Positions 16,886 to 25,439 of a stretch of 64,000 nucleotides of DNA are shown here, one piece after another; within the stretch, counting starts at the first letter, position 1; the number at the start of each line of letters is the position of its first letter. Source of the stretch: Roseovarius salinarum (GTDB lineage Bacteria > Pseudomonadota > Alphaproteobacteria > Rhodobacterales > Rhodobacteraceae); NCBI RefSeq assembly GCF_002834145.1, contig NZ_PHNT01000001.1, forward strand, positions 309,324-373,323, written 5' to 3'. The notes beneath the pieces are model-generated. The model was given only the letters and a program-made list of their open reading frames with translations, had not been told where the DNA came from and made no database searches. Both the position numbers and the translations under genes were made by a program.

Positions 16886-17553
16886 CTGCGCAGCAGGTGG
16901 AAATACCCGTCCGTGTCCTCGCCCATCAGGCTGAGCCCGTCGACGACGAAGGGCGCCGGCAGGATCGGTGCGAGGCGCGGGGCCAGCGCGGCGTGCACGG
17001 CTTCGCGGTCGGTGCGGGGCAGCTTGCCGGTGAGCGTGATGTGGAAGCGGAATTCCTCCATCACGTACGGATAGCCCCACCGGACCAGAAGGGCCTCCTG
17101 TCCGGGGCTCAGCCCGGCGGCGCGGCGGCGGTCAAGCTCCGCCTCGTCCGGCGGCGCCCGGAACGCATCGAGCGCGCGCACGGCCCCGGCCGCCATGGCG
17201 TTCAGCGCCGCCGTCTCGCCGTGCGGCACCAGCGCCAGGAACCCGCCCAGCCGCGCGATCTCCAGCCCGGCGAGCGTCACCGGGGGCTGTTGCGCGCAGA
17301 AGGCGGCCAGCGCCGCGTCCAGCGCTTCGGCGGTGTGGTCCCGGGCGAGGCTGAACGGTGGTTTCACGGTGGCGTGCAGCCCGTAGCGGCGCGGCGTTTC
17401 GGTGATCACCTCGACCGGACGGGGCAGCCCGGGCACGGCCGGCTGGGCCACGCAACGACCCTCTGCCGGGTCCCAGCCCAGCCACGCCGCCCCGAAGGCC
17501 GCGAGCGGCCCGGGCGGCGGCGTGTAATAGACGGCGTATCTTTCGAATCGCAT
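16855..17553 (-). CDS. DUF1045 / 2H-phosphoesterase-like phosphonate operon protein
   Basis: A 232-residue protein with the two His-x-Thr motifs of the 2H phosphoesterase superfamily: HATVKPPF near residue 60 and HITLTG near residue 172. Families of this kind are repeatedly found in C-P lyase operons under the name DUF1045. 2H enzymes open cyclic phosphodiesters, so a role on the 5-phosphoribosyl 1,2-cyclic phosphate intermediate (the PhnP step) is plausible; no phnP is visible in this window. It diverges from phnM (49 bp apart) and overlaps phnN tail-to-tail. Confidence 0.85.
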   Translation of the reverse strand: MRFERYAVYYTPPPGPLAAFGAAWLGWDPAEGRCVAQPAVPGLPRPVEVITETPRRYGLHATVKPPFSLARDHTAEALDAALAAFCAQQPPVTLAGLEIARLGGFLALVPHGETAALNAMAAGAVRALDAFRAPPDEAELDRRRAAGLSPGQEALLVRWGYPYVMEEFRFHITLTGKLPRTDREAVHAALAPRLAPILPAPFVVDGLSLMGEDTDGYFHLLRSHAFSGVSAG

Positions 17554-17602
17554 GGTGCCTCCGGGCGCCGCCTTTCCATTGCCAAGACAGCGTGACTTTC
17601 AC

Positions 17603-18745
17603 ATGACACAGGAAACCGTCCTCGCCAACGCGACACTCGTTCTGTCCGATGACTGCCTGACCGGCACGCTGGTACTGCGCGACGGCCGGATCGCGGCCGT
17701 GGAGCCCGGCGCGGGCGTGCCCGCCGGTGCCGTGGACTGCGGCGGCGATTACGTGGCCCCGGGGCTGATCGAGCTGCACACCGACAATCTCGAGCGGCAC
17801 ATCCAGCCGCGCCCCAAGGTGGACTGGCCCCACGACGCGGCGATGCTGGCCCATGACGCGGAACTGGCCAGCACCGGGATCACCACCGTCTTCGACGCGA
17901 TGCGCGTGGGCTCGATCCCCAGCGGCAAGGGCCGCTACACCGCCTATGCCCGCCAGCTGGCCAGCGAACTTCTGGCGCTGCGGGCCGCCGACGCGCTGAA
18001 GATCAGCCATTTCCTGCACCTGCGCGCCGAGGTCTGCTCGGAAACCCTGACCGAGGAAATGGCCGCGTTCGGCGAAGCCGACCGCGTGGGCATCGTCAGC
18101 CTGATGGACCACACGCCGGGCCAGCGTCAGTTCCGCGACATCACCAAGCTGGAGGCCTACGTGAAGGGCAAGCTGGGGCTGTCGGACGCGGAATTCGCCG
18201 AGCATGTCGCGCAGCTCAAGGCGTTGCGCGCGGCCCACGGCGATGCCCACGAGGCGGCGGCCGTGGCCGAGGCCGCGCGATACGGTGCCGTATTGGCCAG
18301 CCACGACGACACCACCGAGGCGCAGGTCGAGACCTCGGCGGGATACGGCGTCCGCATGGCCGAGTTCCCGACCACGGCCGAGGCCGCGCAAGCCTGCCAC
18401 GACCGTGGCATCGCCGTCATCATGGGGGCGCCCAACCTGATACGGGGCGGGTCGCATTCGGGCAACGTGGCCGCGCAGGACCTGGCCGAGGCTGGGCTGC
18501 TCGACATCCTTTCGTCGGATTACGTGCCCTCGGCGCTGCTGCTGGGCGCGGTGCGGCTGGGGCGGCTCTGGGGCGACATGGCGCGCGGGCTGGGTACCGT
18601 CACGCGCGCGCCGGCCGAAAGCGTCGGGCTGGCCGACCGCGGCGTTCTGGCGCCGGGCAGGCGCGCGGACGTGATCCGGTTCACCCTGCGCGGCGAGGGG
18701 CCGGCGTTGCGCGGGGTCTGGGCGCGGGGCCACCGCGTGGGGTAA
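17603..18745 (+). CDS. phnM: Alpha-D-ribose 1-methylphosphonate 5-triphosphate diphosphatase PhnM
   Basis: A 380-residue amidohydrolase starting at ATG 17603 (M-T-Q-E-T-V-L-A-N). The metal-binding start APGLIELHTDNLERH is the canonical PhnM form. It also has HFLHLRAEV, SLMDHTPGQRQF, ASHDDTTEAQ and MGAPNLIRGGSHSGNV. It removes pyrophosphate from the triphosphate intermediate before the PhnJ step. It is divergent from the DUF1045 gene and 66 bp before a FAH hydrolase gene. It is the more conventional of the two PhnM proteins in the window. Confidence 0.92.
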   Translation: MTQETVLANATLVLSDDCLTGTLVLRDGRIAAVEPGAGVPAGAVDCGGDYVAPGLIELHTDNLERHIQPRPKVDWPHDAAMLAHDAELASTGITTVFDAMRVGSIPSGKGRYTAYARQLASELLALRAADALKISHFLHLRAEVCSETLTEEMAAFGEADRVGIVSLMDHTPGQRQFRDITKLEAYVKGKLGLSDAEFAEHVAQLKALRAAHGDAHEAAAVAEAARYGAVLASHDDTTEAQVETSAGYGVRMAEFPTTAEAAQACHDRGIAVIMGAPNLIRGGSHSGNVAAQDLAEAGLLDILSSDYVPSALLLGAVRLGRLWGDMARGLGTVTRAPAESVGLADRGVLAPGRRADVIRFTLRGEGPALRGVWARGHRVG

Positions 18746-18811
18746 GTCGGGCGCTTTGACAGCCTGCGCGGCCGGTTCCATAACACACTCCGAAACGACC
18801 GGAGACCGCCC

Positions 18812-19531
18812 GTGACCCAGACACCCCGCCGCCTGTTCGACATCCCCGCGCCGCCCGACCTGCCGGTCGCCGGCGACGACCGGGTCTTTCCCGTCCGGCG
18901 CATCTTCTGCGTGGGCCGCAACTATGCCGCCCATGCCGCCGAGATGGGCAATACCGTGGACCGCGATGCGCCGTTCTATTTCACCAAATCGGCGCATGCG
19001 CTGTGCCTGTCGGGCAGCACGGTGGCCTACCCGCCCGGCACGTCCGATTGCCATCACGAGATGGAGCTGGTCGTCGCGCTGGGCGCCTCCGCGTTCGCGG
19101 TGGACACGGGGGGCGCGATGGCGGCGGTCTGGGGCTATGCCTGCGGCATCGACCTGACCCGCCGCGATCTTCAGGCCGCGGCCAAGGACAAGCGCCGTCC
19201 GTGGGACACCGGCAAGGATTTCGAGAACGCGGCCATCGTGGGCGCGCTCACGCCCGCGGGCGCGTTCGGCGCGCCCGGCGCGCAGGCGATCACGCTCGAC
19301 CTCGACGGGCGGCGGGTGCAGAACGCCCGCCTGTCCGAGATGGTCTGGAGCGTGCCCGAAATCGTCGCGGACCTGTCGCGGCTCTATCACCTGCAGCCCG
19401 GCGACCTGATCTTCACCGGGACACCCGCAGGCGTCGGCCCGGTGCAGCCGGGCAGCCGCCTGCGCGGGGAGATCACCGGCCTGGCGCCTGTCGAACTGGA
19501 GATCGGCCCGTCGGAACAACCGCCCGGTTGA
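18812..19531 (+). CDS. Fumarylacetoacetate hydrolase family protein
   Basis: A 239-residue protein of the FAH superfamily. Conserved points are FCVGRNYAAHAAEMG near the N terminus, the metal ligands in HHEMELVVALG (an E-x-E pattern), and the C-terminal GDLIFTGTPAGVGPVQPG. Short members of this type act as fumarylpyruvate or acylpyruvate hydrolases, so that is the most likely activity; the substrate cannot be fixed from sequence alone. It follows phnM by 66 bp but has no known link to phosphonates, so a separate transcript is possible. Confidence 0.85.
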   Translation: MTQTPRRLFDIPAPPDLPVAGDDRVFPVRRIFCVGRNYAAHAAEMGNTVDRDAPFYFTKSAHALCLSGSTVAYPPGTSDCHHEMELVVALGASAFAVDTGGAMAAVWGYACGIDLTRRDLQAAAKDKRRPWDTGKDFENAAIVGALTPAGAFGAPGAQAITLDLDGRRVQNARLSEMVWSVPEIVADLSRLYHLQPGDLIFTGTPAGVGPVQPGSRLRGEITGLAPVELEIGPSEQPPG

Positions 19532-19599
19532 CCTGGGTCAAGGTTGCGGCACCCCAACATATGCAAACAGCGATATGTGAACAGCCAAGGAGACAGGGC

Positions 19600-20562
19600 A
19601 TGACCGACCCCGCGCCGCGCCGGCTCGAGAATTTCCCGGTGACCTTTTTCGCCGTGGTCATGGGCATGACGGGCTTCGCGCTCGCGTTGCACGCGGCAGA
19701 GGTGGGGCTGGGGCTGACGGCGGTCATGTCGACGTCGGTTTACGTCCTGTCGGTCGCGCTGTTCTTGCTGATCGCGGCTGTCTACCTCGTCAAGTTCGCC
19801 CGGCATCCGCGCGCCGTGGCCGGCGAATGGCATCACCCCGTCAAGCTGGCGTTCTTTCCGGCGATCTCGATCTCGCTGCTGTTGCTGGCCACGGCGACGC
19901 TGCCGCGCGACACGGTGGCCGCCGAGGCGCTGTGGCTCGCTGGTGGCGCGTTGCAGGTCATCCTGACGGTCGCGGTCGTGTCGGGATGGATCGGGGCGCG
20001 GTCGTTCCTGCACGGGCACCTTTCACCGGCCTGGTTCATTCCGGCTGTGGGCAACGTGATCGTGCCGGTCGCGGGGGTGCCGCTGGGCTACCCCGAGGTC
20101 AGCTGGTTCTTCATGTCCGCAGGGCTGATCTTCTGGGTCGTGCTTCTGACGCTGGTGATGAACCGGCTGATCTTCCACGACCCGCTGCCGGGACGCCTGC
20201 AGCCGACGCTGGTGATCCTGATCGCGCCGCCGGCGGTGGCCTATCTGGCCTGGCTCAAGCTGGTGGGCGAACCGGGCGCGTTCGGGCGCATTCTTCTCAA
20301 TGGGGCCTATCTGTTCACCCTGATCGTGGCCGTGCAACTGCCGAGGATCGTGAAACTGCCTTTCGCGATGTCGTTCTGGGCGCTCAGCTTTCCATTTGCA
20401 GCCGTGACCATCGCCAGCTTTGCGCACGCGGGTGCGACCGGCGCGGAAGCGTACCTTTGGCTGGGTGTCGGGTTGCTCGCCGTGCTGGCAGTGATCATCG
20501 CGGCACTGGTGCTGCGCACCCTGGCGGCGATACGGGCCGGCGAGATCTGCCAGCCGGAGTAA
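19600..20562 (+). CDS. SLAC1/TehA family anion transporter
   Basis: A 320-residue membrane protein with about ten hydrophobic helices starting at ATG 19600, with AAGGAGACAGGG as a strong ribosome site. The opening LENFPVTFFAVVMGMTGFAL and the later SPAWFIPAVGN match the tellurite-resistance/dicarboxylate (TDT, SLAC1-like) family. Members conduct small anions or export C4-dicarboxylates; TehA of Haemophilus is the structural model. Substrate is not inferable. It stands 68 bp after the FAH gene. Confidence 0.85.
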   Translation: MTDPAPRRLENFPVTFFAVVMGMTGFALALHAAEVGLGLTAVMSTSVYVLSVALFLLIAAVYLVKFARHPRAVAGEWHHPVKLAFFPAISISLLLLATATLPRDTVAAEALWLAGGALQVILTVAVVSGWIGARSFLHGHLSPAWFIPAVGNVIVPVAGVPLGYPEVSWFFMSAGLIFWVVLLTLVMNRLIFHDPLPGRLQPTLVILIAPPAVAYLAWLKLVGEPGAFGRILLNGAYLFTLIVAVQLPRIVKLPFAMSFWALSFPFAAVTIASFAHAGATGAEAYLWLGVGLLAVLAVIIAALVLRTLAAIRAGEICQPE

Positions 20563-20594
20563 GGCGCGTCCCGCCACCGGCCCCCCACCGCGCG

Positions 20595-21009
20595 TCAGTC
20601 CGGGGCAAACCGGTCGGTGTTGCGCGAAACGACGATGGCGATCGTCGCGACCGGAATCGCCGCCGTGGCCAGGAACATCGTCCCGGCCCCGGCGGCATCC
20701 GAGAGGAACCCCGCCGCCACCGGCCCCAGCACGCTGCCCGCGGCAACGGCGATGAGCGCGGCGGTGAAACTGCGTGCGGGCATTTCAGGGAACAGCCGCT
20801 CCGACCAGAAGGACAGGATGGCGCTCATCACCATCACGAAGGCGCCCTGCAGGCCGGCCGAGATCACCACGCCGCCCCCAGGCCGTCGGTGAGAGGGCAA
20901 CGAGGCCGAGCGAGACCGAGGAGGCCAGCATAAGCAGGCGCAGCAGCCGGGCCAGCCCGATCGCGGTCGCGGCGAAGCCGGCGGCAGGGAGTTTCCAGAA
21001 AGGGGCCAT
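20595..21009 (-). pseudogene. Decayed MFS transporter fragment
   Basis: Two adjoining minus-strand frames together give about 137 residues resembling the last four helices of a major facilitator transporter. One frame ends in SSVSLGLVALSPTAWG. The other continues GGVVISAGLQGAFVMVMS and SFWSERLFPEMPARSF, then VLGPVAAGFLSDA. The switch of frame falls near a run of five C at 20875-20879, consistent with a one-base indel. The N-terminal eight helices are missing. A sequencing error could explain the frameshift but not the truncation. Confidence 0.65.
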
Positions 21010-21148
21010 CGCCAGTCTTCGTCCGGGGCCGATCCGCACCGACCCGACATGACACCGAAGCGCGCGGCGTCAACCCGCCATGGCCTTGGCCCGGGGCCAC
21101 GCGCCCGGCAGCGGTTTGACCTGCCGGGTCGTCGCATTTTTCAGCCGC

Positions 21149-22834
21149 TCAGCCCAGAAGGCGGCGGGCGATGACCTGTGCCTGTATCTCGGCGGCGCCT
21201 TCGAAGATGTTGAGGATGCGCGCGTCGCACAGCACCCGGCTGATCGGGTATTCCAGCGCGAAACCGTTGCCGCCGTGGATCTGCAGCCCGTTGTCGGCCG
21301 CTGCCCAGGCCACGCGGGCGCCCAGCAGCTTGGCCATGCCGGCCTCGAGGTCGCAGCGGTGGCCGTTGTCCTTTTCCCACGCGCTGAAATAGGTCAGCTG
21401 ACGGGCAACCATGATCTCCACGGCCATCATCGCCAGCTTGCCCGACACGCGCGGGAAGTCGATCAGCGCCTTGCCGAACTGCTTGCGCTCCTGCGCGTAC
21501 TGCATCGCGATGTCCAGCGCCGACTGCGCCACCCCCACGGCACGCGCGGCGGTCTGGATGCGGGCGCTTTCGAAGGTTTCCATGAGCTGCTTGAAGCCCT
21601 TTCCCTCTTCGCCCCCGAGCAGGTTCTCGCCCTTGACCCGGAAGTTGTCGAAGCTCAGCTCGTATTCCTTCATTCCGCGGTAGCCGAGCACCTCGATCTC
21701 GCCGCCGGTCATGCCATCGGTGGGGAAGGGGGCCTCGTCGCTGCCCGGCTCCTTCTCGGCCAGGAACATGGACAGGCCGCGGTGATCGGTGCTTTCGGGA
21801 TCGGTGCGCGCCAGAAGCGTCATGACATGCGTGCGCGCGGCGTGCGTGATCCATGTCTTGTTGCCGGTCACCCGGTAATCCTCGCCGTCCTTCACGGCGC
21901 GGGTGCGCAGCGCGCCGAGGTCCGAGCCGGTGTTGGGCTCGGTGAACACGGCGGTGGGCAGCGTTTCGCCCGCGGCCAGCCGGGGCAGCCATTTCTCCTT
22001 CTGCGCCTCGGTGCCGCCGGCGATGATCAGCTCGGCCGCGATCTCCGACCGGGTGCCCAGGCTGCCCACGCCGATGTAGCCTCGGCTCAGTTCCTCGGAC
22101 ACCACGCACATCGAGGCCTTCGACATGCCCAATCCACCGTATTCCTCGGGGATGGTCAGGCCGAACACGCCCATCTCGGACAACTCCTTGATGATCTCCA
22201 TCGGGATAAGCGCGTCATCGAGATGCCACTGGTGCGCGTGGGGGGCCACCCGGTCGACCGAGAAGCGGCGGAACTGTTCGCGGACCATCTCCAGTTCCTC
22301 GTCGAGGCCGGTGTGCCCCACGGTGACCTCGGCGCTGCGCTCCTGCATCAGCTCGACGAGGCGGGTGCGCGCGGCTTGCGTGTTGCCGTCACGGATCAGC
22401 GTCGCCACCGGCGCGGTCATCATCGCCGCGGCGTCCGCATGATCGAGGCCGAGATCGTGCAGGCGCAGGATCTCGCCCTGGTTCATCGGGATGCCGCCCT
22501 GGATCTGGGCGAGGTATTCGCCGAAGGCGATCTGGTGGATTAGCTGTTCGACGTCACCGAATCCGCCCGTTTCGTGCAGGCGCTCGGCCCAGGCCTGCAT
22601 CTGGCGCAGCGCTTCGACACAGGTCGCCAGCCACGCCAGCCCGTGCGCGGCGGTCTGGTTGGCCTCGACGGCACGGCCCGAGACGCGCCCGTCGACGGTA
22701 ACGGCGGTGCGCAGGGTCTCGCGCGCCTTGTCCAGCACTTCCTGTGCCGGCGCGATGGTCTCGCCCGTCAGTTTCAGAAGATCGTCGAGAACGATGGGAT
22801 TTGCCGAGAGGGCGTCCTGTCCGTCGTGAGCCAT
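21149..22834 (-). CDS. mcd: (2S)-methylsuccinyl-CoA dehydrogenase
   Basis: A 561-residue acyl-CoA dehydrogenase with an N-terminal extension of about 165 residues before the usual domain (FGLTIPEEYGGLGMSK, then TAVFTEPNTGSDLGALRTRA, ending with GLQIHGGNGFALEYPISRVL). This enlarged form is typical of Mcd, which oxidises methylsuccinyl-CoA to mesaconyl-CoA in the ethylmalonyl-CoA pathway of acetyl-CoA assimilation. The presence of mcl2 and mch genes at 42.8-45.5 kb supports that reading. It is divergent from a TauE/SafE gene; the 147-bp gap holds repeated TGC-N3-GCA sites. Confidence 0.85.
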   Translation of the reverse strand: MAHDGQDALSANPIVLDDLLKLTGETIAPAQEVLDKARETLRTAVTVDGRVSGRAVEANQTAAHGLAWLATCVEALRQMQAWAERLHETGGFGDVEQLIHQIAFGEYLAQIQGGIPMNQGEILRLHDLGLDHADAAAMMTAPVATLIRDGNTQAARTRLVELMQERSAEVTVGHTGLDEELEMVREQFRRFSVDRVAPHAHQWHLDDALIPMEIIKELSEMGVFGLTIPEEYGGLGMSKASMCVVSEELSRGYIGVGSLGTRSEIAAELIIAGGTEAQKEKWLPRLAAGETLPTAVFTEPNTGSDLGALRTRAVKDGEDYRVTGNKTWITHAARTHVMTLLARTDPESTDHRGLSMFLAEKEPGSDEAPFPTDGMTGGEIEVLGYRGMKEYELSFDNFRVKGENLLGGEEGKGFKQLMETFESARIQTAARAVGVAQSALDIAMQYAQERKQFGKALIDFPRVSGKLAMMAVEIMVARQLTYFSAWEKDNGHRCDLEAGMAKLLGARVAWAAADNGLQIHGGNGFALEYPISRVLCDARILNIFEGAAEIQAQVIARRLLG

Positions 22835-22873
22835 GAATCACATCCTTTTCCTGTCGGGCCTTTCCTAGCCATT

Positions 22874-22952
22874 TTGCAGGTGCAGCGCAACAAAGATGCC
22901 CTTTGGGTTGGCCCATTGATTGAATATTGCGCGCCCAAATTTTGCAGTGCAG
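22874..22952. promoter_or_regulatory. Cluster of TGC-N3/4-GCA sites in the mcd divergent promoter
   Basis: TTGCAGGTGCAG (22874-22885), GTGCAGCGCAA (22880-22890) and TTGCAGTGCAG (22942-22952) lie 40-118 bp upstream of the mcd start. The form resembles the CTGC-N3-4-GCAG sites bound by PhaR, the polyhydroxyalkanoate regulator of this group, as I recall it. The same 11-mer TTGCAGTGCAG occurs in reverse at 62542-62552. The assignment to PhaR is a guess. Confidence 0.4.
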
Positions 22953-22981
22953 CGTCCGGCCCGGGCCGCTATCACCGCGGC

Positions 22982-23752
22982 ATGGAGATGGTGTGGGACA
23001 TAGGGCCGCCGGGCATCTGGGCAATTGCCGTCGGGGTGGCCTTGCTGGCCGGGCTGGTCAAGGGGGTCGTGGGCTTTGCCATGCCCATGGTGCTGATTTC
23101 CGGGCTGGGCACCGTGGTGTCGCCGGAACTGGCGCTGGCGGGCCTGATCATGCCCACGCTGGTCACGAACGGCTGGCAGGCGCTGCGGCAGGGGCCGCGC
23201 GCCGCGCTGGCCTCGATCCGCCGGTTCCGCGTGTTCCTGCTGGCCGGGATGGTGTGCCTGGCCGTCAGTGCGCAGCTTTTCCGGATCCTGCCGGAAGCCG
23301 CGCTTCTGGTGCTGATCGGCGTGCCGGTCACGGCCTTCGCATTGATCCAGCTGGCCGGTGTGCCGATGCGCCTGCCCGGTCGGCCGCGGCCGGCCACCGA
23401 GGCGGCTGTGGGCGGCTTCGCCGGCTTCGTCGGTGGCGTGTCGGGTGTCTGGGGGCCGCCCACCGTCGCGCTGCTCACCGCGCTGGACACGCCCAAGGTC
23501 GAGCAGATGCGCGTTCAGGGGGTCATCTATGGCCTCGGGGCGGTGGCCCTGATGGTGGCGCACCTGGGCTCGGGCGTGCTGCGGGCCGACACGCTGCCGC
23601 TGTCGTTGGCGCTGGTGCTGCCGGCGCTGGCCGGCATGGCCGCGGGGTTCGCGATCCAGGACCGGATCGACCAGCGCGCCTTTCGCCGCGCCACGCTCGC
23701 GGTGCTGCTGATCGCGGGGCTGAACCTTTTGCGCCGCGCCCTGGTGGCCTGA
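22982..23752 (+). CDS. TauE/SafE (TSUP) family membrane transporter
   Basis: A 256-residue protein with about eight membrane helices starting at ATG 22982. The two-fold TSUP pattern is visible: LLAGLVKGVVGFAMPMVLIS in the first half and FAGFVGGVSGVWGPPTVALL in the second. The family exports sulfite, sulfoacetate and other organosulfonates, or moves sulfur compounds; the substrate here is unknown. It diverges from mcd, and a second TSUP gene lies at 41543. Confidence 0.85.
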   Translation: MEMVWDIGPPGIWAIAVGVALLAGLVKGVVGFAMPMVLISGLGTVVSPELALAGLIMPTLVTNGWQALRQGPRAALASIRRFRVFLLAGMVCLAVSAQLFRILPEAALLVLIGVPVTAFALIQLAGVPMRLPGRPRPATEAAVGGFAGFVGGVSGVWGPPTVALLTALDTPKVEQMRVQGVIYGLGAVALMVAHLGSGVLRADTLPLSLALVLPALAGMAAGFAIQDRIDQRAFRRATLAVLLIAGLNLLRRALVA

Positions 23753-23807
23753 GCGGCCCTGTCCCGCTATGCTTTCCATGATCCCTCAAAACGAAGGAAA
23801 AGGACGT

Positions 23808-24431
23808 ATGGAAAACGAGATCATCACACGTGTATACGGCGCGGCCACGGCCGAGGAGCAGGAAGCGACCTATGACGAGTGGGCGGCGAACTACGAACGC
23901 GACCTGTTCGCGATGGGGTATCGCGGGCCGGCCGCCGCGGCGGCGGCCTTTGCCCATTTCGTGCCGCGCGACGCCGGCCCGGTGCTGGATGCCGGCTGCG
24001 GCGGCGGCGTGCAGGCCGAACCGCTGGCACAGCTGGGTTACGGGCCGATCACCGGCGTCGATCTGTCCGACGGCATGCTGTCGGTCGCGCGTGCCAAGGG
24101 CATCTACGCCGCGTTGCACCGCATGGCGCTGGGCGGCGGGCTGGACCTTCCGCGGGATCACTTCGGCGGCGTGATATCGGTCGGCACGATCACCGAGGGC
24201 CATGCGCCGCCCGAAAGCTTCGACGATCTGGTCGCCGTCACCCGTCCGGGCGGAATGGTCGTGGTGTCCCTGCGCTGTGACGCGCAGATCAGTGAGGGGT
24301 ATGCGCAAGCTCATGAACGGCTGGAACGCGACGGCGCGTGGCGCACGCTGTTCCGGTCGGAACCCTATGCCGTCATGCCCTATGGCGAACCCGAGGTCAT
24401 GGCGCGCACGCATGTCTGGGAAGTGCTTTGA
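23808..24431 (+). CDS. Class I SAM-dependent methyltransferase
   Basis: A 207-residue methyltransferase starting at ATG 23808, with GAAGGAAAAGGA as ribosome site. The SAM-binding motif I is VLDAGCGGGVQAEPLA, followed by TGVDLSDGML (motif for the ribose hydroxyls) and RPGGMVVVSLR. The N terminus (EEQEATYDEWAANYERDL) resembles Williams-Beuren-type small methyltransferases. The substrate is not predictable. It is 55 bp after the TSUP gene and converges on the zinc-ribbon gene 6 bp away. Confidence 0.82.
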   Translation: MENEIITRVYGAATAEEQEATYDEWAANYERDLFAMGYRGPAAAAAAFAHFVPRDAGPVLDAGCGGGVQAEPLAQLGYGPITGVDLSDGMLSVARAKGIYAALHRMALGGGLDLPRDHFGGVISVGTITEGHAPPESFDDLVAVTRPGGMVVVSLRCDAQISEGYAQAHERLERDGAWRTLFRSEPYAVMPYGEPEVMARTHVWEVL

Positions 24432-24437
24432 GCCGGA

Positions 24438-25280
24438 TCAACCGCCGGCGCCGCCTCGGCCGGTCTCGGCAAGCATCCGGTCCACCCAGGCCATGAAACC
24501 CGCCATCCGGTCGTCCAGCCACATGCGCCCCGTGTTGACCGTTCCGACGTAGGACTCCAGCGGTCCCGCGATCTGGGGCACTTGCTCGGCGATCCAGGGG
24601 GCGTACACGTAGACGCCCGCGAGGATCAGAGCCACGAGGACGACCAGCCAGAAGCCCGCGCGGAACCCGCCGCGGGCCGGGGCGGCTGACTCCGCGGCGA
24701 AATCGTCATGCTCGGCATGCGCCCCTGCGCCGCGGGACGGGGCTTCGTCCAGTTCGGGGCCGATCTCGTCGATCTCGGGCAACAGGCCGCGCCGCCGTGC
24801 GCTGGCGGTTTCGTCGTCTTGCGGGGCGGTGTGGCTGGCGTCGGGCGCTCCCTCGTCTTCACCCCTGAGCCGCGACATGCGTTCGCGGGCCTGGCGGGCG
24901 CGGCGTTCCGTTTCGTCGGCTTCCCCGGACAGGCCGAGGTCCGGTTGGCTTTCGAGGCCGCCGCTCTCGGCGGCGCGGGCCTGCTGTTCGCGCCGTGCCT
25001 CCTCGCGCAGGACATCGGCCACCGCCGGGTCGAGGTCACGGCGCCGTGCCGGCCGATCCGCCGAACTGGCGGGGCCATCGTCCTCGTCGCCTTCGGGCGG
25101 GGCGATTTCGGGGTTTTCCCAGCTGTCGACGGGCTCCTCGTCTTCCTCGGGACGGTGGTCGGGATGGGTGAAATACCAGGTCTGGCCGCAGTTCGAGCAC
25201 TGCACGTCGCGCCCCGGCATCGGGATGACCTCGTCGGGCACCTCGTAGCGCGCCCCGCAGTTCGGGCAAGTCAGCCTCAT
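24438..25280 (-). CDS. MJ0042-type zinc-ribbon membrane protein
   Basis: A 280-residue protein with an N-terminal zinc ribbon (CPNCGARYEVP ... CSNCGQTW, four cysteines at about residues 5, 8, 28 and 31). A long acidic, low-complexity, probably disordered middle (about 40-200) follows, then one hydrophobic helix (FWLVVLVALILAGVYVY, about residues 208-224) and a short outer tail. Such proteins are found beside ftsEX in relatives but have no assigned function. It diverges from ftsE with 159 bp between the starts, so they may share a regulatory region. Confidence 0.8.
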   Translation of the reverse strand: MRLTCPNCGARYEVPDEVIPMPGRDVQCSNCGQTWYFTHPDHRPEEDEEPVDSWENPEIAPPEGDEDDGPASSADRPARRRDLDPAVADVLREEARREQQARAAESGGLESQPDLGLSGEADETERRARQARERMSRLRGEDEGAPDASHTAPQDDETASARRRGLLPEIDEIGPELDEAPSRGAGAHAEHDDFAAESAAPARGGFRAGFWLVVLVALILAGVYVYAPWIAEQVPQIAGPLESYVGTVNTGRMWLDDRMAGFMAWVDRMLAETGRGGAGG

Positions 25281-25439
25281 ATCTTCACCTGTCGCCTGGC
25301 ATCCATGCCGTCATTGCGCCCATCTGCGCCATGATAGTTCGTAACCGCTTGGCGTGAAAGTGCAAAGGATCGGCGCGCACGGCGATTGCAAGACCGGGCG
25401 GCCTGAGGCATGAAGAGACGACGGTGCAAGGGGGCGGCG

